A DNA stretch of 6,416 bases, taken from the NCBI GenBank assembly GCA_900753295.1, contig CAADYQ010000009.1, positions 1 to 6,416 of the forward strand. Reading direction: 5' to 3'. This stretch comes from Clostridia bacterium (GTDB taxonomy: Bacteria > Bacillota > Clostridia > Oscillospirales > CAG-272). The position numbers and the translations under genes were made by a program. Shown one piece after another: positions 1 through 6,143 of this stretch. Numbering within the stretch: position 1 is the first letter of the stretch; the number at the start of each line of letters is the position of its first letter. A model generated the notes under the pieces. That model made no database searches, was not told the origin of the DNA, and worked only from the letters and a program-made list of their open reading frames with translations.

Positions 1-38
1 CTGAACCTTGAAATCTGCACTGCACTAAATTCCCTGCC

Positions 39-136
39 GACGGATAGAGGAGGTAAGTTGATAGATTTCCGCTTGCGGAAATCTACCTTTCATCCGCGAA
101 GCAGAATATATCACATCGCGCAAGCGATATATCACT
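39..136. repeat. Hairpin-rich intergenic repeat, copy A
   Basis: This stretch is almost entirely palindromic. A perfect 11-bp stem lies at 62-72 / 75-85, a degenerate hairpin at 92-107, and a 5-bp stem with a GCAA loop at 115-119 / 124-128 flanked by two ATATCAC linkers. Reverse-complemented, 136-75 aligns with 5961-6018 and shares exact blocks (AGTGATATATCGCT, GCTTCGCGGAT, AGATTTCCGC). In direct orientation 41-68 aligns with 6036-6062 (CGGAT, GAGGAGG, TAA, GATTT) with three single-base gaps. It therefore belongs to a dispersed family with at least two copies in this window. Calling it MITE- or REP-like is inference: I see no target-site duplication and no transposase. It ends directly at the recF Shine-Dalgarno, so it may have inserted into the recF leader or may act as a leader structure. 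Confidence 0.75.
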
Positions 137-145
137 AAGGTAAAA

Positions 146-1279
146 ATGATCTGTACATCCGTGGCGGCGGAAAATTTCCGCAACATTGAGTCCTGCCGCG
201 TGGAATTTTCACCGGGGGTGAACATACTTCTCGGCGACAATGCGCAGGGCAAAACAAACCTCATAGAGGCAATATATTTCGCCGCCATAGGCAAGTCGTT
301 CCGCGGTGCGCACGAGGCGGATTTTCTCCGCTTTGAAAGCCGCGCCGCGCGTGTTGCGGTCTCGTTCCGCGATTCCCTGCGCGAGCAGACGCTGGAGCTT
401 GATTTTTTCCGCGACAAAAGCCGCCGCGTAACGCAGAACGGCGTTAAAATAGGGCGTATGTCCGAGATAGTGGGACAGTTCCGCGCGGTGCTGTTCTGTC
501 CCGAGCATCTCAATATCATAAAAGAGGGACCGTCGCTCAGGCGGCAGTATCTCGATGTTGCTATATCGCAGCTGCGTCCGCTCTATATGCGGTCGCTGCA
601 AAGGTACAATCACATCCTTGCGCAGCGCAACCGGCTCATAAAGGCGGCGTGCGAGCCGAAGGGCAGGCGGGTATTCGAGGAGACCGCGGACATGTGGTCG
701 CAGGGTCTGGCACACGAGGCGGCGTTCATAACCGCGTCGCGCATAAAATATCTTGAGCTTGCATCCCGCGAGGTGGCGGAGTGCTTTTCCGAAATGACGG
801 GCGGCAGAGAAAGTCCGACGCTTGAATACCGTCCTTCGGTAAAGGCGGATCCCTCGCGCATGTGCGACACCGCGTACTGCGAGGAAGCGTATTACGAGCA
901 GCTTACAAAAAACCGCGAGCGTGAGATAGCCGCCGGAGCCACACTGTGGGGCGTCCACAAGGACGATGTCGAAATAAGTATAAACGGTAAGGCGGCAAGG
1001 CAGTTCGCCTCACAGGGACAGCAGAGGTCGCTCTCGCTGGCGCTTAAGCTCGCCGAGGGCGCGATATCTCGGCGCGACAGCGGTGAGGAGCCGGTATTTC
1101 TGCTTGACGATGTGTTTTCGGAGCTCGATGCACGCCGCCGGGCTTATCTTACCGGAAAGATGAAGGAAAGGCAGATAATCCTCTCCACCTGCACCGAGCA
1201 TGACGGCGACGACGGCACGGCATACGGTGCGGCGCGCGTCATACGCGTTGAGGGCGGAAGGTTCACGGGGGAGACATAA
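146..1279 (+). CDS. recF: DNA replication/repair protein RecF
   Basis: RecF is a cytoplasmic ABC/SMC-type ATPase. With RecO and RecR it helps load RecA at single-strand gaps and stalled forks. The 377-residue product has the family order: an N-terminal beta strand ending in NFRN (10-13), Walker A GDNAQGKTN (30-38), the conserved LFCPEHLNIIKEGPSLRRQYLD region (116-137), a GVHKDDVE motif (269-276; GPHRDD in most relatives), the ABC signature around SQGQQRSLSLAL (289-300), Walker B VFLLDD (317-322) and D-loop SELD (325-328). Length is normal for the family. The ATG at 146 is supported by AAGG at 137-140, five bases upstream, and by the NFRN register. Its stop overlaps the remB start by one base (TAATG), implying translational coupling. 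Upstream lies repeat copy A with no clear promoter. Nothing essential appears missing. Confidence 0.97.
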   Translation: MICTSVAAENFRNIESCRVEFSPGVNILLGDNAQGKTNLIEAIYFAAIGKSFRGAHEADFLRFESRAARVAVSFRDSLREQTLELDFFRDKSRRVTQNGVKIGRMSEIVGQFRAVLFCPEHLNIIKEGPSLRRQYLDVAISQLRPLYMRSLQRYNHILAQRNRLIKAACEPKGRRVFEETADMWSQGLAHEAAFITASRIKYLELASREVAECFSEMTGGRESPTLEYRPSVKADPSRMCDTAYCEEAYYEQLTKNREREIAAGATLWGVHKDDVEISINGKAARQFASQGQQRSLSLALKLAEGAISRRDSGEEPVFLLDDVFSELDARRRAYLTGKMKERQIILSTCTEHDGDDGTAYGAARVIRVEGGRFTGET

Positions 1280-1602
1280 TGTATCTTAGCGTAGGAAACT
1301 CTAAAAACATTAGGATAAAGAACATCCTCGGGGTGTTCGATCTTGAAAGCACAACGGTATCGCCGATAACGAGAAGATATCTTTCAAGCGCGGAGAAGAA
1401 CGACGGCGTGACGTACACCAACGGCTTTGAACTGCCGAAATCGTTCGTGGTTTACCGCGTTAACAAAAGGACCGAAATAAGAACAAAGGCGACCGACGGG
1501 GGGCATCCCACCCGCGTGTGCATTTCGCAGCTGTCGCCGTCGGCGCTTGCCAAACGTATAGAGGGCAAGGCGGACGATATCCGCGAGACGGAAGAGGAAT
1601 AA
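1279..1602 (+). CDS. remB: RemB-like extracellular matrix regulator (DUF370 family)
   Basis: This small protein of 107 residues is related to B. subtilis RemB (YaaB), encoded at the same position between recF and gyrB. RemA/RemB proteins are DNA-binding regulators of biofilm-matrix and osmolyte genes in Bacillus; the role in this organism is inferred. Recognisable parts are the N-terminal MYLSVG strand, ILGVFDLESTT (16-26), SPITRRYLS (28-36), LPKSFVV (52-58) and CISQLSPSALAKRI (81-94). As I recall it, the B. subtilis protein is about 81 residues. Most of the extra length here is a basic, hydrophilic stretch at about 60-79 between the last two blocks, plus an acidic tail (EGKADDIRETEEE). The start is set by a GGGGGAG Shine-Dalgarno at 1267-1273 inside the end of recF. 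It is probably co-transcribed with recF. Confidence 0.92.
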   Translation: MYLSVGNSKNIRIKNILGVFDLESTTVSPITRRYLSSAEKNDGVTYTNGFELPKSFVVYRVNKRTEIRTKATDGGHPTRVCISQLSPSALAKRIEGKADDIRETEEE

Positions 1603-1611
1603 GCGATATTT

Positions 1612-1624
1612 CCGCATCCTGCGG
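1612..1624 (+). other. Small hairpin in the remB-gyrB gap
   Basis: A 5-bp perfect stem (CCGCA / TGCGG, loop TCC) starts ten bases after the remB stop and is followed by GTTTGA. The T tract is too short for a confident terminator, so at most it is a weak attenuator. The surrounding bases (GCGATATTTCCGC) share short blocks with the hairpin repeats at 39-136 and 5961-6083, so it could be a decayed fragment of that family. Confidence 0.35.
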
Positions 1625-1657
1625 GTTTGAATAGATAAAAGAAAAAGATAAACGATA

Positions 1658-1663
1658 TATAAT
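1658..1663 (+). promoter_or_regulatory. Candidate -10 box for gyrB
   Basis: A perfect TATAAT lies in a locally AT-rich stretch between remB and gyrB. No good -35 hexamer sits 16-18 bases upstream; the nearest TTGAAT (1627-1632) is 25 bases away. If used, it would give a very short leader of about 13 bases to the gyrB ATG. It suggests gyrB can be transcribed separately from recF-remB, but the assignment rests on one hexamer. Confidence 0.4.
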
Positions 1664-1682
1664 TTCAGACGAGGATAAAAAA

Positions 1683-3737
1683 ATGAGAGATGAGAGAGAT
1701 GAGGTCGAAATGACCGGGGAAAGCAAAACGGAAACGGACGAGCTGGACGTAGAAGCGGCAAAGGCAGCGTTGGATCCGGAGGACGAGGTGCTTGATACGG
1801 TCGTCGCCGACGAAGCGTATACGGAAAGTCAGATCCAGGTGCTGGAGGGACTCGAAGCGGTCCGCAAGCGCCCCGGTATGTATATAGGCACAACGTCGGT
1901 GAGAGGTCTGCATCACCTTGTGAACGAGATAGTGGATAACTCTATCGACGAGGCGCTGGCAGGTCACTGTGACCTTATAAGAGTCACGATAAACCCCGGA
2001 GAGAGCATTACCGTTGAGGATAACGGACGAGGCATCCCGGCAGGCATTCACCCCACACAGGGCATTCCTACGCCCGAGGTGGTGTATACGATACTGCACG
2101 CGGGCGGTAAATTCGGCGGCGAGGGCTATAAGATCGCCGGCGGACTTCACGGCGTCGGCGCGTCGGTCGTCAATGCGCTGTCCGAGTGGCTTGAAATGGA
2201 TAACGTGTACGAGGGCGTGAGATATACCGAGAGGTTCGAGCGCGGCCGCGTTGCAAGACCGTTCAAATGCGAGGGCAAGGCGGCGGACAAGGAGCACGGA
2301 CTCAAGGTCACCTTCAAGCCCGACCCGACGATATTCGAGACGACTGTTTTTGATTACGATATCCTGCTCAACCGCATGAGAGAGCAGGCGTTCCTTAACG
2401 CCGGCGTGCGCATAGTTATGGTGGACGCCCGCTGCCCGGACGGTGGCGAGCCGATAGAGACCGATCTCAGATTTGAAGGCGGTATACGCAATTTCGTAAG
2501 CTACCTCAACGCGCAAAGACATAACCAGCTCATTCACCCCGAGGTCATTTATATGAGGGGCGAGAGAGGCACCTCGCTCGCCGAGGTCGCGCTTCAGTAC
2601 AATGACTCTTATCAGTCCACCGTGCTGACGTTTGCGAACAATATGAACACCATAGAGGGCGGAACGCACGAAACGGGCTTCCGCACCGCGCTCACGCGCG
2701 TTATAAACGATTACGCGCGCAAAAACGGAATGCTCAAGAGCGCCGATAAGCAGCTCACCGGCGACGACGTGCGTGAGGGCATATGCGCTATCGTGAGCGT
2801 AAAGCTTGAGAACGCACAGTTCGAAAGCCAGACAAAGGCAAAGCTCGGCAACTCCGAGATAAGAACGCTCGTGGACAATACCGTCTCGGCAAGACTTTCG
2901 GAGTATTTTGAGGAAAATCCCTCAACGGCAAAGGCGATAGTGGAAAAAACCATAGCGGCGGCATCCGCACGCGAGGCGGCACGCCGCGCAAGAGAACTTA
3001 CGCGCCGCAAGGGACTGCTTGAGGGCTCAACACTGCCCGGCAAGCTCGCCGACTGTCAGGAGAGGGATGCGTCGCTCACAGAGCTGTATCTCGTCGAGGG
3101 AGACTCCGCAGGAGGCTCCGCGAAGCAGGGACGCGACCCGATGTTCCAGGCTATACTCCCGCTGCGCGGTAAGGTGCTCAATGTTGAAAAGAGCCGCCTT
3201 GACAAGGTGTATTCCAACCAGTCGCTGATACCGATAATCCAGGCACTCGGCTGCGGTATAGGGGAGGATTTCGATATTTCCAAGCTCCGCTACGGCAAGA
3301 TCGTTATAATGAGCGATGCTGATGTGGACGGCGCGCATATTCAGATATTGCTGCTGACATTCTTCTTCCGTCACATGAGACAGCTCATCGACGAGGGGCA
3401 CGTGTTCCTTGCGCAGCCTCCGCTTTACAAGGTGTATAAGAGGTCCGGCAAGGGCGTCGCGAAGTATGCGTATTCCGACGCCGAGAGAGATAAATATATC
3501 GCCGAGCTCGGCACGGTGGGCGTTGAGGCTGACAGATATAAAGGTCTTGGTGAGATGAACTACGATCAGCTCTGGGCTACCACTATGGACCCCGCAACGC
3601 GCACACTGCTCAAGGTGACGGTGGACGACGCCATTATGTGCGACGAGCTTTTCTCCCTGCTTATGGGCGATAAGGTCGAGCCGCGCCGCGAATTTATCGA
3701 GCAGAACGCAAAATACGCGCAGAACCTGGATATATAA
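1683..3737 (+). CDS. gyrB: DNA gyrase subunit B
   Basis: GyrB is the ATPase subunit of the GyrA2GyrB2 type IIA topoisomerase that introduces negative supercoils. The product is 684 residues, with the GHKL ATPase, transducer and TOPRIM domains in order. Visible motifs: NEIVDNSIDEAL (81-92; catalytic E82, Mg-binding N86), EDNGRGIP (112-119; D113), the lid GGLHGVGASVVNALS (153-167), QTK (383-385; K385), EGDSAGGSAKQGRD (472-485; E472), DADVDG (545-550), RYKGLGEMN (618-626) and the terminal EPRREFIEQNAKYAQNLDI. Two oddities stand out. About 45 strongly acidic residues precede the usual start of homology (QIQVLEGLEAVRKRPGMYIG). Residues aligned with E. coli R136 and T165 are Y176 and L207. The start follows GAGGA at 1671-1675 (7-base spacing); M10 at 1710 also has a GAGG five bases upstream and is an alternative. 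gyrA does not follow. Confidence 0.98.
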   Translation: MRDERDEVEMTGESKTETDELDVEAAKAALDPEDEVLDTVVADEAYTESQIQVLEGLEAVRKRPGMYIGTTSVRGLHHLVNEIVDNSIDEALAGHCDLIRVTINPGESITVEDNGRGIPAGIHPTQGIPTPEVVYTILHAGGKFGGEGYKIAGGLHGVGASVVNALSEWLEMDNVYEGVRYTERFERGRVARPFKCEGKAADKEHGLKVTFKPDPTIFETTVFDYDILLNRMREQAFLNAGVRIVMVDARCPDGGEPIETDLRFEGGIRNFVSYLNAQRHNQLIHPEVIYMRGERGTSLAEVALQYNDSYQSTVLTFANNMNTIEGGTHETGFRTALTRVINDYARKNGMLKSADKQLTGDDVREGICAIVSVKLENAQFESQTKAKLGNSEIRTLVDNTVSARLSEYFEENPSTAKAIVEKTIAAASAREAARRARELTRRKGLLEGSTLPGKLADCQERDASLTELYLVEGDSAGGSAKQGRDPMFQAILPLRGKVLNVEKSRLDKVYSNQSLIPIIQALGCGIGEDFDISKLRYGKIVIMSDADVDGAHIQILLLTFFFRHMRQLIDEGHVFLAQPPLYKVYKRSGKGVAKYAYSDAERDKYIAELGTVGVEADRYKGLGEMNYDQLWATTMDPATRTLLKVTVDDAIMCDELFSLLMGDKVEPRREFIEQNAKYAQNLDI

Positions 3738-3770
3738 GAAGATCGTATCCGGATAATGATGCAAACGGAC

Positions 3771-3816
3771 GGGCGGCGGATGTGTATATCTGCTCGCCCT
3801 GACGCCGGATGCAGAT
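3771..3816 (+). other. Leader hairpin region upstream of cysS
   Basis: GGGCG (3771-3775) pairs with CGCCC (3795-3799) and CGGAT (3777-3781) with ATCTG (3788-3792), leaving loop GTGTAT. The same ATCTGC (3788-3793) can instead pair with GCAGAT (3811-3816), so two mutually exclusive folds are possible. No T tract follows the first stem, so it is not a standard terminator for gyrB. None of the hallmarks of a T-box leader for a tRNA synthetase gene are visible here. Function unknown. Confidence 0.4.
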
Positions 3817-3830
3817 CGAAAAAGCGAAAA

Positions 3831-3865
3831 AAGACCGTCCTAAGACCGTCGTAAAGACCATCGTA
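3831..3865 (+). repeat. Three-copy tandem repeat, 11-12 bases
   Basis: Three adjacent imperfect copies occur: AAGACCGTCCT (3831-3841), AAGACCGTCGTA (3842-3853) and AAGACCATCGTA (3854-3865), ending 25 bases before the cysS start. It could be slippage-generated or a cluster of protein-binding sites. No inverted symmetry is evident in the unit. Confidence 0.75.
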
Positions 3866-3890
3866 AAAAACATACAAGAAGGATAAAACC

Positions 3891-5357
3891 ATGATTCTCT
3901 ACAACACTCTTTCTCATGAACGCGAGGAGTTTGTCCCCCATGAGCCGGGCAAGGTAAAAATGTATACCTGCGGTCCGACAGTCTACCATTATGCTCATAT
4001 AGGAAATCTTCGTTCCTATATAATGGAAGATATACTGCAAAAATATCTGGAATATTCAGGCTATGATGTGACCAGAGTGATGAATATCACCGACGTCGGA
4101 CATCTTACCAGTGACGGCGATACGGGCGATGACAAGATGCTCAAGGGTGCACGCCGCGAGCATAAGACTGTCATGGAGATCGCAAAATTCTATACCGATG
4201 CGTTTTTTGAGGATTGCCGCAAGCTCAACATCAAAAAACCCGGCATAGTTCAGCCCGCAACAGGGTGCATTCCCGAGTTTATCGAGATGATAAAGACGCT
4301 CATCGACAAGGGCTACGCATACGAGGCGGGCGGAAATATCTATTTTGATACTTCAAAGCTTGAAAAATACTATGTCTTCCACGATTTTGAAGAGGAAGAC
4401 CTCGCCGTGGGCGTCCGTGAGGGCGTTGAGGCGGACGGAAACAAGCGCAACAAGGCTGATTTCGTGCTTTGGTTCACAAAGTCGAAGTTCGATTCGCAGG
4501 AGCTGAAATGGGACAGCCCGTGGGGCGTGGGATATCCCGGATGGCACATCGAGTGCTCGGCGATCGCGCTCAAATATCTCGGCGAGTACCTTGATATCCA
4601 TTGCGGCGGCATTGACAACGCTTTCCCGCACCACACCAACGAAATAGCGCAAAGCGAGGCTTATCTCGGTCACAAATGGTGCAATTATTGGTTCCATGTG
4701 CTGCACCTCAACACAAAAACAGGCAAAATGAGCAAGTCGAGCGGCGAATTCCTCACCGTTTCACTGCTTGAGGAAAAGGGCTATGACCCGCTGGCGTACC
4801 GCTTCTTCTGCCTCCAGTCGCACTACCGCAAGTCGCTCGTGTTCTCGTACGAGAACCTTGACAACGCCGCCACCGCGTACAAAAAGCTGACGGCAAAGGT
4901 CGCGGCTCTTATCACCGAGAATGAAAAGGCTCCCGCCGAGGTGGACGCGGAGGCGCTTGCCGGACTTAAAAAGCGCTTTACCGACGCGCTCGATAACGAT
5001 ATCAATACCTCGCTCGCCGTTACCGCGCTTTACGATGTGCTGAAGGCAAAAACGAACGCGGCTACAAAGCTCGCGGCGTTCGACGATTTTGACCGCGTGC
5101 TGTCGCTCTCGCTGACCGACGCGGCACGCGCACAGCTCGAAGCGGAAAAGAAAAAAGCCGCCGATGCGGCGGCAGTCGCGGCAGCGGCGCACGCCGGAGA
5201 TCCCGAGGCGCAGGAGATACAGGCGCTCGTGGACGCAAGGACCGCCGCAAAAAAGGCAAAGAATTTTGCCGAGGCTGACCGTATCCGCGATGAACTTTCC
5301 GCGCGCGGAGTCGTGATAGTCGATACCCCCGCCGGTCCGACATGGCACAGACAGTAA
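3891..5357 (+). CDS. cysS: Cysteinyl-tRNA synthetase (class I)
   Basis: This cytoplasmic enzyme charges tRNA-Cys with cysteine using ATP. The 488-residue product carries the class I signatures HIGN (36-39) in TVYHYAHIGNLRS and KMSKS (279-283). The four residues matching the E. coli zinc site that recognises cysteine thiolate are present: C27, C222 (WHIECSA), H247 and E251 (FPHHTNE; the second H is followed by T where E is usual). The helical anticodon-binding part ends in the family-typical ADRIRDELSARGVVIVDTPAGPTW (462-485). Residues about 411-437 are an Ala/Lys/Glu-rich low-complexity segment, likely a solvent-exposed helix in the C-terminal region. The start has AAGGA at 3879-3883 with seven-base spacing. 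gtrA follows 18 bases downstream, so the two are probably co-transcribed. A gyrB-cysS junction is not the usual arrangement. Confidence 0.97.
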   Translation: MILYNTLSHEREEFVPHEPGKVKMYTCGPTVYHYAHIGNLRSYIMEDILQKYLEYSGYDVTRVMNITDVGHLTSDGDTGDDKMLKGARREHKTVMEIAKFYTDAFFEDCRKLNIKKPGIVQPATGCIPEFIEMIKTLIDKGYAYEAGGNIYFDTSKLEKYYVFHDFEEEDLAVGVREGVEADGNKRNKADFVLWFTKSKFDSQELKWDSPWGVGYPGWHIECSAIALKYLGEYLDIHCGGIDNAFPHHTNEIAQSEAYLGHKWCNYWFHVLHLNTKTGKMSKSSGEFLTVSLLEEKGYDPLAYRFFCLQSHYRKSLVFSYENLDNAATAYKKLTAKVAALITENEKAPAEVDAEALAGLKKRFTDALDNDINTSLAVTALYDVLKAKTNAATKLAAFDDFDRVLSLSLTDAARAQLEAEKKKAADAAAVAAAAHAGDPEAQEIQALVDARTAAKKAKNFAEADRIRDELSARGVVIVDTPAGPTWHRQ

Positions 5358-5364
5358 AATAAAT

Positions 5365-5377
5365 AAAGTAAGATAAT
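5365..5377. repeat. 13-bp direct repeat, left copy (before gtrA)
   Basis: AAAGTAAGATAAT occurs here and again, exactly, at 5876-5888. This copy spans the weak ribosome-binding region and the first two bases of the gtrA start codon. The second copy begins on the last base of the gtrA stop. Together they bracket the gene exactly. AT-rich composition makes chance more likely than for mixed sequence, but the exact position at both gene boundaries is notable. Confidence 0.8.
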
Positions 5378-5876
5378 GAAAAAACTCTGGGAAAAATACC
5401 GCGAGATAATAGTGTATATAATCGTTGGACTTCTTACAACGATAGTGGCGTACGGCGTGCGGTTTGCCGTGCTTTATCCGGTCGCCGCGGCAATGTCGCT
5501 CGATCTCGGCAATAACGGCGATTACCGCGTCGCCGTCCTGCGCACGGTGGCAATAAGCCTCGGGTGGGTCGCAGGAGTTATATTTGCTTACTTTACTAAT
5601 AAAAAATGGGTGTTCAGGGACACCGTGAGCGGAAAAAGCGAGGTCGCAAAGCAGTTCGGCAAATTTGTGGCATCCCGCCTCGGCACATATTTTGTGGAAT
5701 GGGGCATTGGAGTGCTGGTACCTATGCTGCTCATCGCTTGCGGCTTCAAGGCTTTCCACTTTATAATAGACGTCGATCCCGATATGATCGCAACGCTCGT
5801 TTCGATAGTCGTCGTCACCGTGCTGAATTATATACTCAGTAAGCTGCTCGTGTTCAGAAAAAAGTCGGAAAAATAA
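5376..5876 (+). CDS. GtrA-family four-helix membrane protein
   Basis: The 166-residue integral membrane protein fits the GtrA family (PF04138), small proteins thought to move undecaprenyl-phosphate-linked sugars across the membrane or assist glycosylation of wall or surface polymers. Four hydrophobic segments are visible at about 10-37, 53-74, 97-121 and 137-158. The family hallmarks at the ends of helices 2 and 4 are present as FAYFTNKKWVFR (70-81) and NYILSKLLVFRKK (151-163). Short basic stretches lie at both termini, and a hydrophilic loop (79-95) joins helices 2 and 3. The start is the only sensible one for the first helix, but the Shine-Dalgarno is weak (AAGTAAG at 5366-5372). It lies 18 bases after cysS and is last in the + strand run. 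No glycosyltransferase partner is in view, so the substrate cannot be stated. Confidence 0.9.
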   Translation: MKKLWEKYREIIVYIIVGLLTTIVAYGVRFAVLYPVAAAMSLDLGNNGDYRVAVLRTVAISLGWVAGVIFAYFTNKKWVFRDTVSGKSEVAKQFGKFVASRLGTYFVEWGIGVLVPMLLIACGFKAFHFIIDVDPDMIATLVSIVVVTVLNYILSKLLVFRKKSEK

Positions 5877-5888
5877 AAGTAAGATAAT
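5876..5888. repeat. 13-bp direct repeat, right copy (after gtrA)
   Basis: Exact second copy of AAAGTAAGATAAT (see 5365-5377), beginning on the last base of the gtrA stop codon and lying just ahead of the terminator stem. Unlike the first copy it is followed by TAAAT, not an ATG start. Confidence 0.8.
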
Positions 5889-5895
5889 TAAATTT

Positions 5896-5943
5896 TCCCC
5901 TGTCCGCCGCGTAAATAAAATTCGCGGAGGATAGGGGGATTTT
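5896..5943 (+). terminator. Intrinsic terminator after gtrA
   Basis: A GC-rich stem pairs 5896-5911 with 5923-5939 (outer TCCCC with GGGGGA, inner CCGCG with CGCGG). It has one bulged G, one G-T wobble and one G-A mismatch. The 11-base loop is AT-rich (5912-5922). The stem is followed by TTTT, then AGTTT. It lies 20 bases after gtrA and most likely ends the cysS-gtrA transcript. Preceding A residues could extend the stem slightly. Confidence 0.8.
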
Positions 5944-5960
5944 AGTTTGGAGAAGGAAAT

Positions 5961-6083
5961 AGTGATATATCGCTATCGCGGTATGATATCCGCTTCGCGG
6001 ATTGAGGAAGATTTCCGCCGGCGCTCGAAGCGCGTCGGATGAGGAGGGTAATTAATGGATTTTGCGCAGGCAAAATCTTCATT
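5961..6083. repeat. Hairpin-rich intergenic repeat, copy B (composite)
   Basis: The left half (5961-6018) matches copy A in reverse orientation; the right half (6034-6083) matches the beginning of copy A in direct orientation. It is therefore a head-to-head composite around a GCGCT-CGA-AGCGC hairpin (6021-6033). Stems visible: 5967-5973 / 5978-5984 (one G-T wobble), 5988-5993 / 5997-6002 with loop TTC, 6021-6025 / 6029-6033, and 6058-6065 / 6070-6077 with loop GCAG, the last extended by AATG / CATT. The ATGATAT and GTGATAT linkers between stems match those in copy A. A strong GAGGAGGG (6041-6048) precedes ATG at 6055, opening a 16-codon frame to 6105. I regard that as part of the repeat, not an established gene. 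Confidence 0.75.
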
Positions 6084-6108
6084 ATTCTACGTATTTTCTA
6101 TATAAACT

Positions 6109-6143
6109 AAAAAAAGAGAACGGATATAAATCTGCTCTCTTTT
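6109..6143. terminator. Bidirectional intrinsic terminator
   Basis: AAAAGAGA (6112-6119) pairs with TCTCTTTT (6136-6143). After one A-C mismatch, CGGAT (6121-6125) pairs with ATCTG (6130-6134) around loop ATAA, with one G-T wobble. On the + strand the stem runs into TTTT; read on the - strand it is followed by seven T residues (complement of 6109-6115). It should stop transcripts from both sides and is stronger in the - direction, which hints at a leftward transcription unit entering from beyond the right edge. Confidence 0.8.

Noticed and set aside
39..136. CRISPR array or tandem spacer array
   Set aside because: The repeated blocks are palindromes of different sequence with short GATAT linkers, not identical direct repeats separated by unique spacers of constant length.
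1665..2669. Long - strand open frame (334 codons) opposite gyrB, and similar - strand frames opposite recF, cysS and gtrA
   Set aside because: These lie antisense to genes with full family motifs, have no recognisable domains and no ribosome binding sites. They are by-products of GC-rich codon use.
3738..3890. T-box riboswitch for cysS
   Set aside because: The gap is short, no antiterminator-like conserved segment is visible, and no terminator hairpin with a T tract precedes cysS.
5147..5173. A-rich run followed by a GC hairpin inside cysS, resembling a programmed frameshift site
   Set aside because: The codon phase is AAG AAA AAA GCC, so it is not the A-AAA-AAG heptamer. The zero frame continues into the conserved CysRS C-terminus, so no shift is needed. 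The run encodes a Lys/Ala low-complexity segment.
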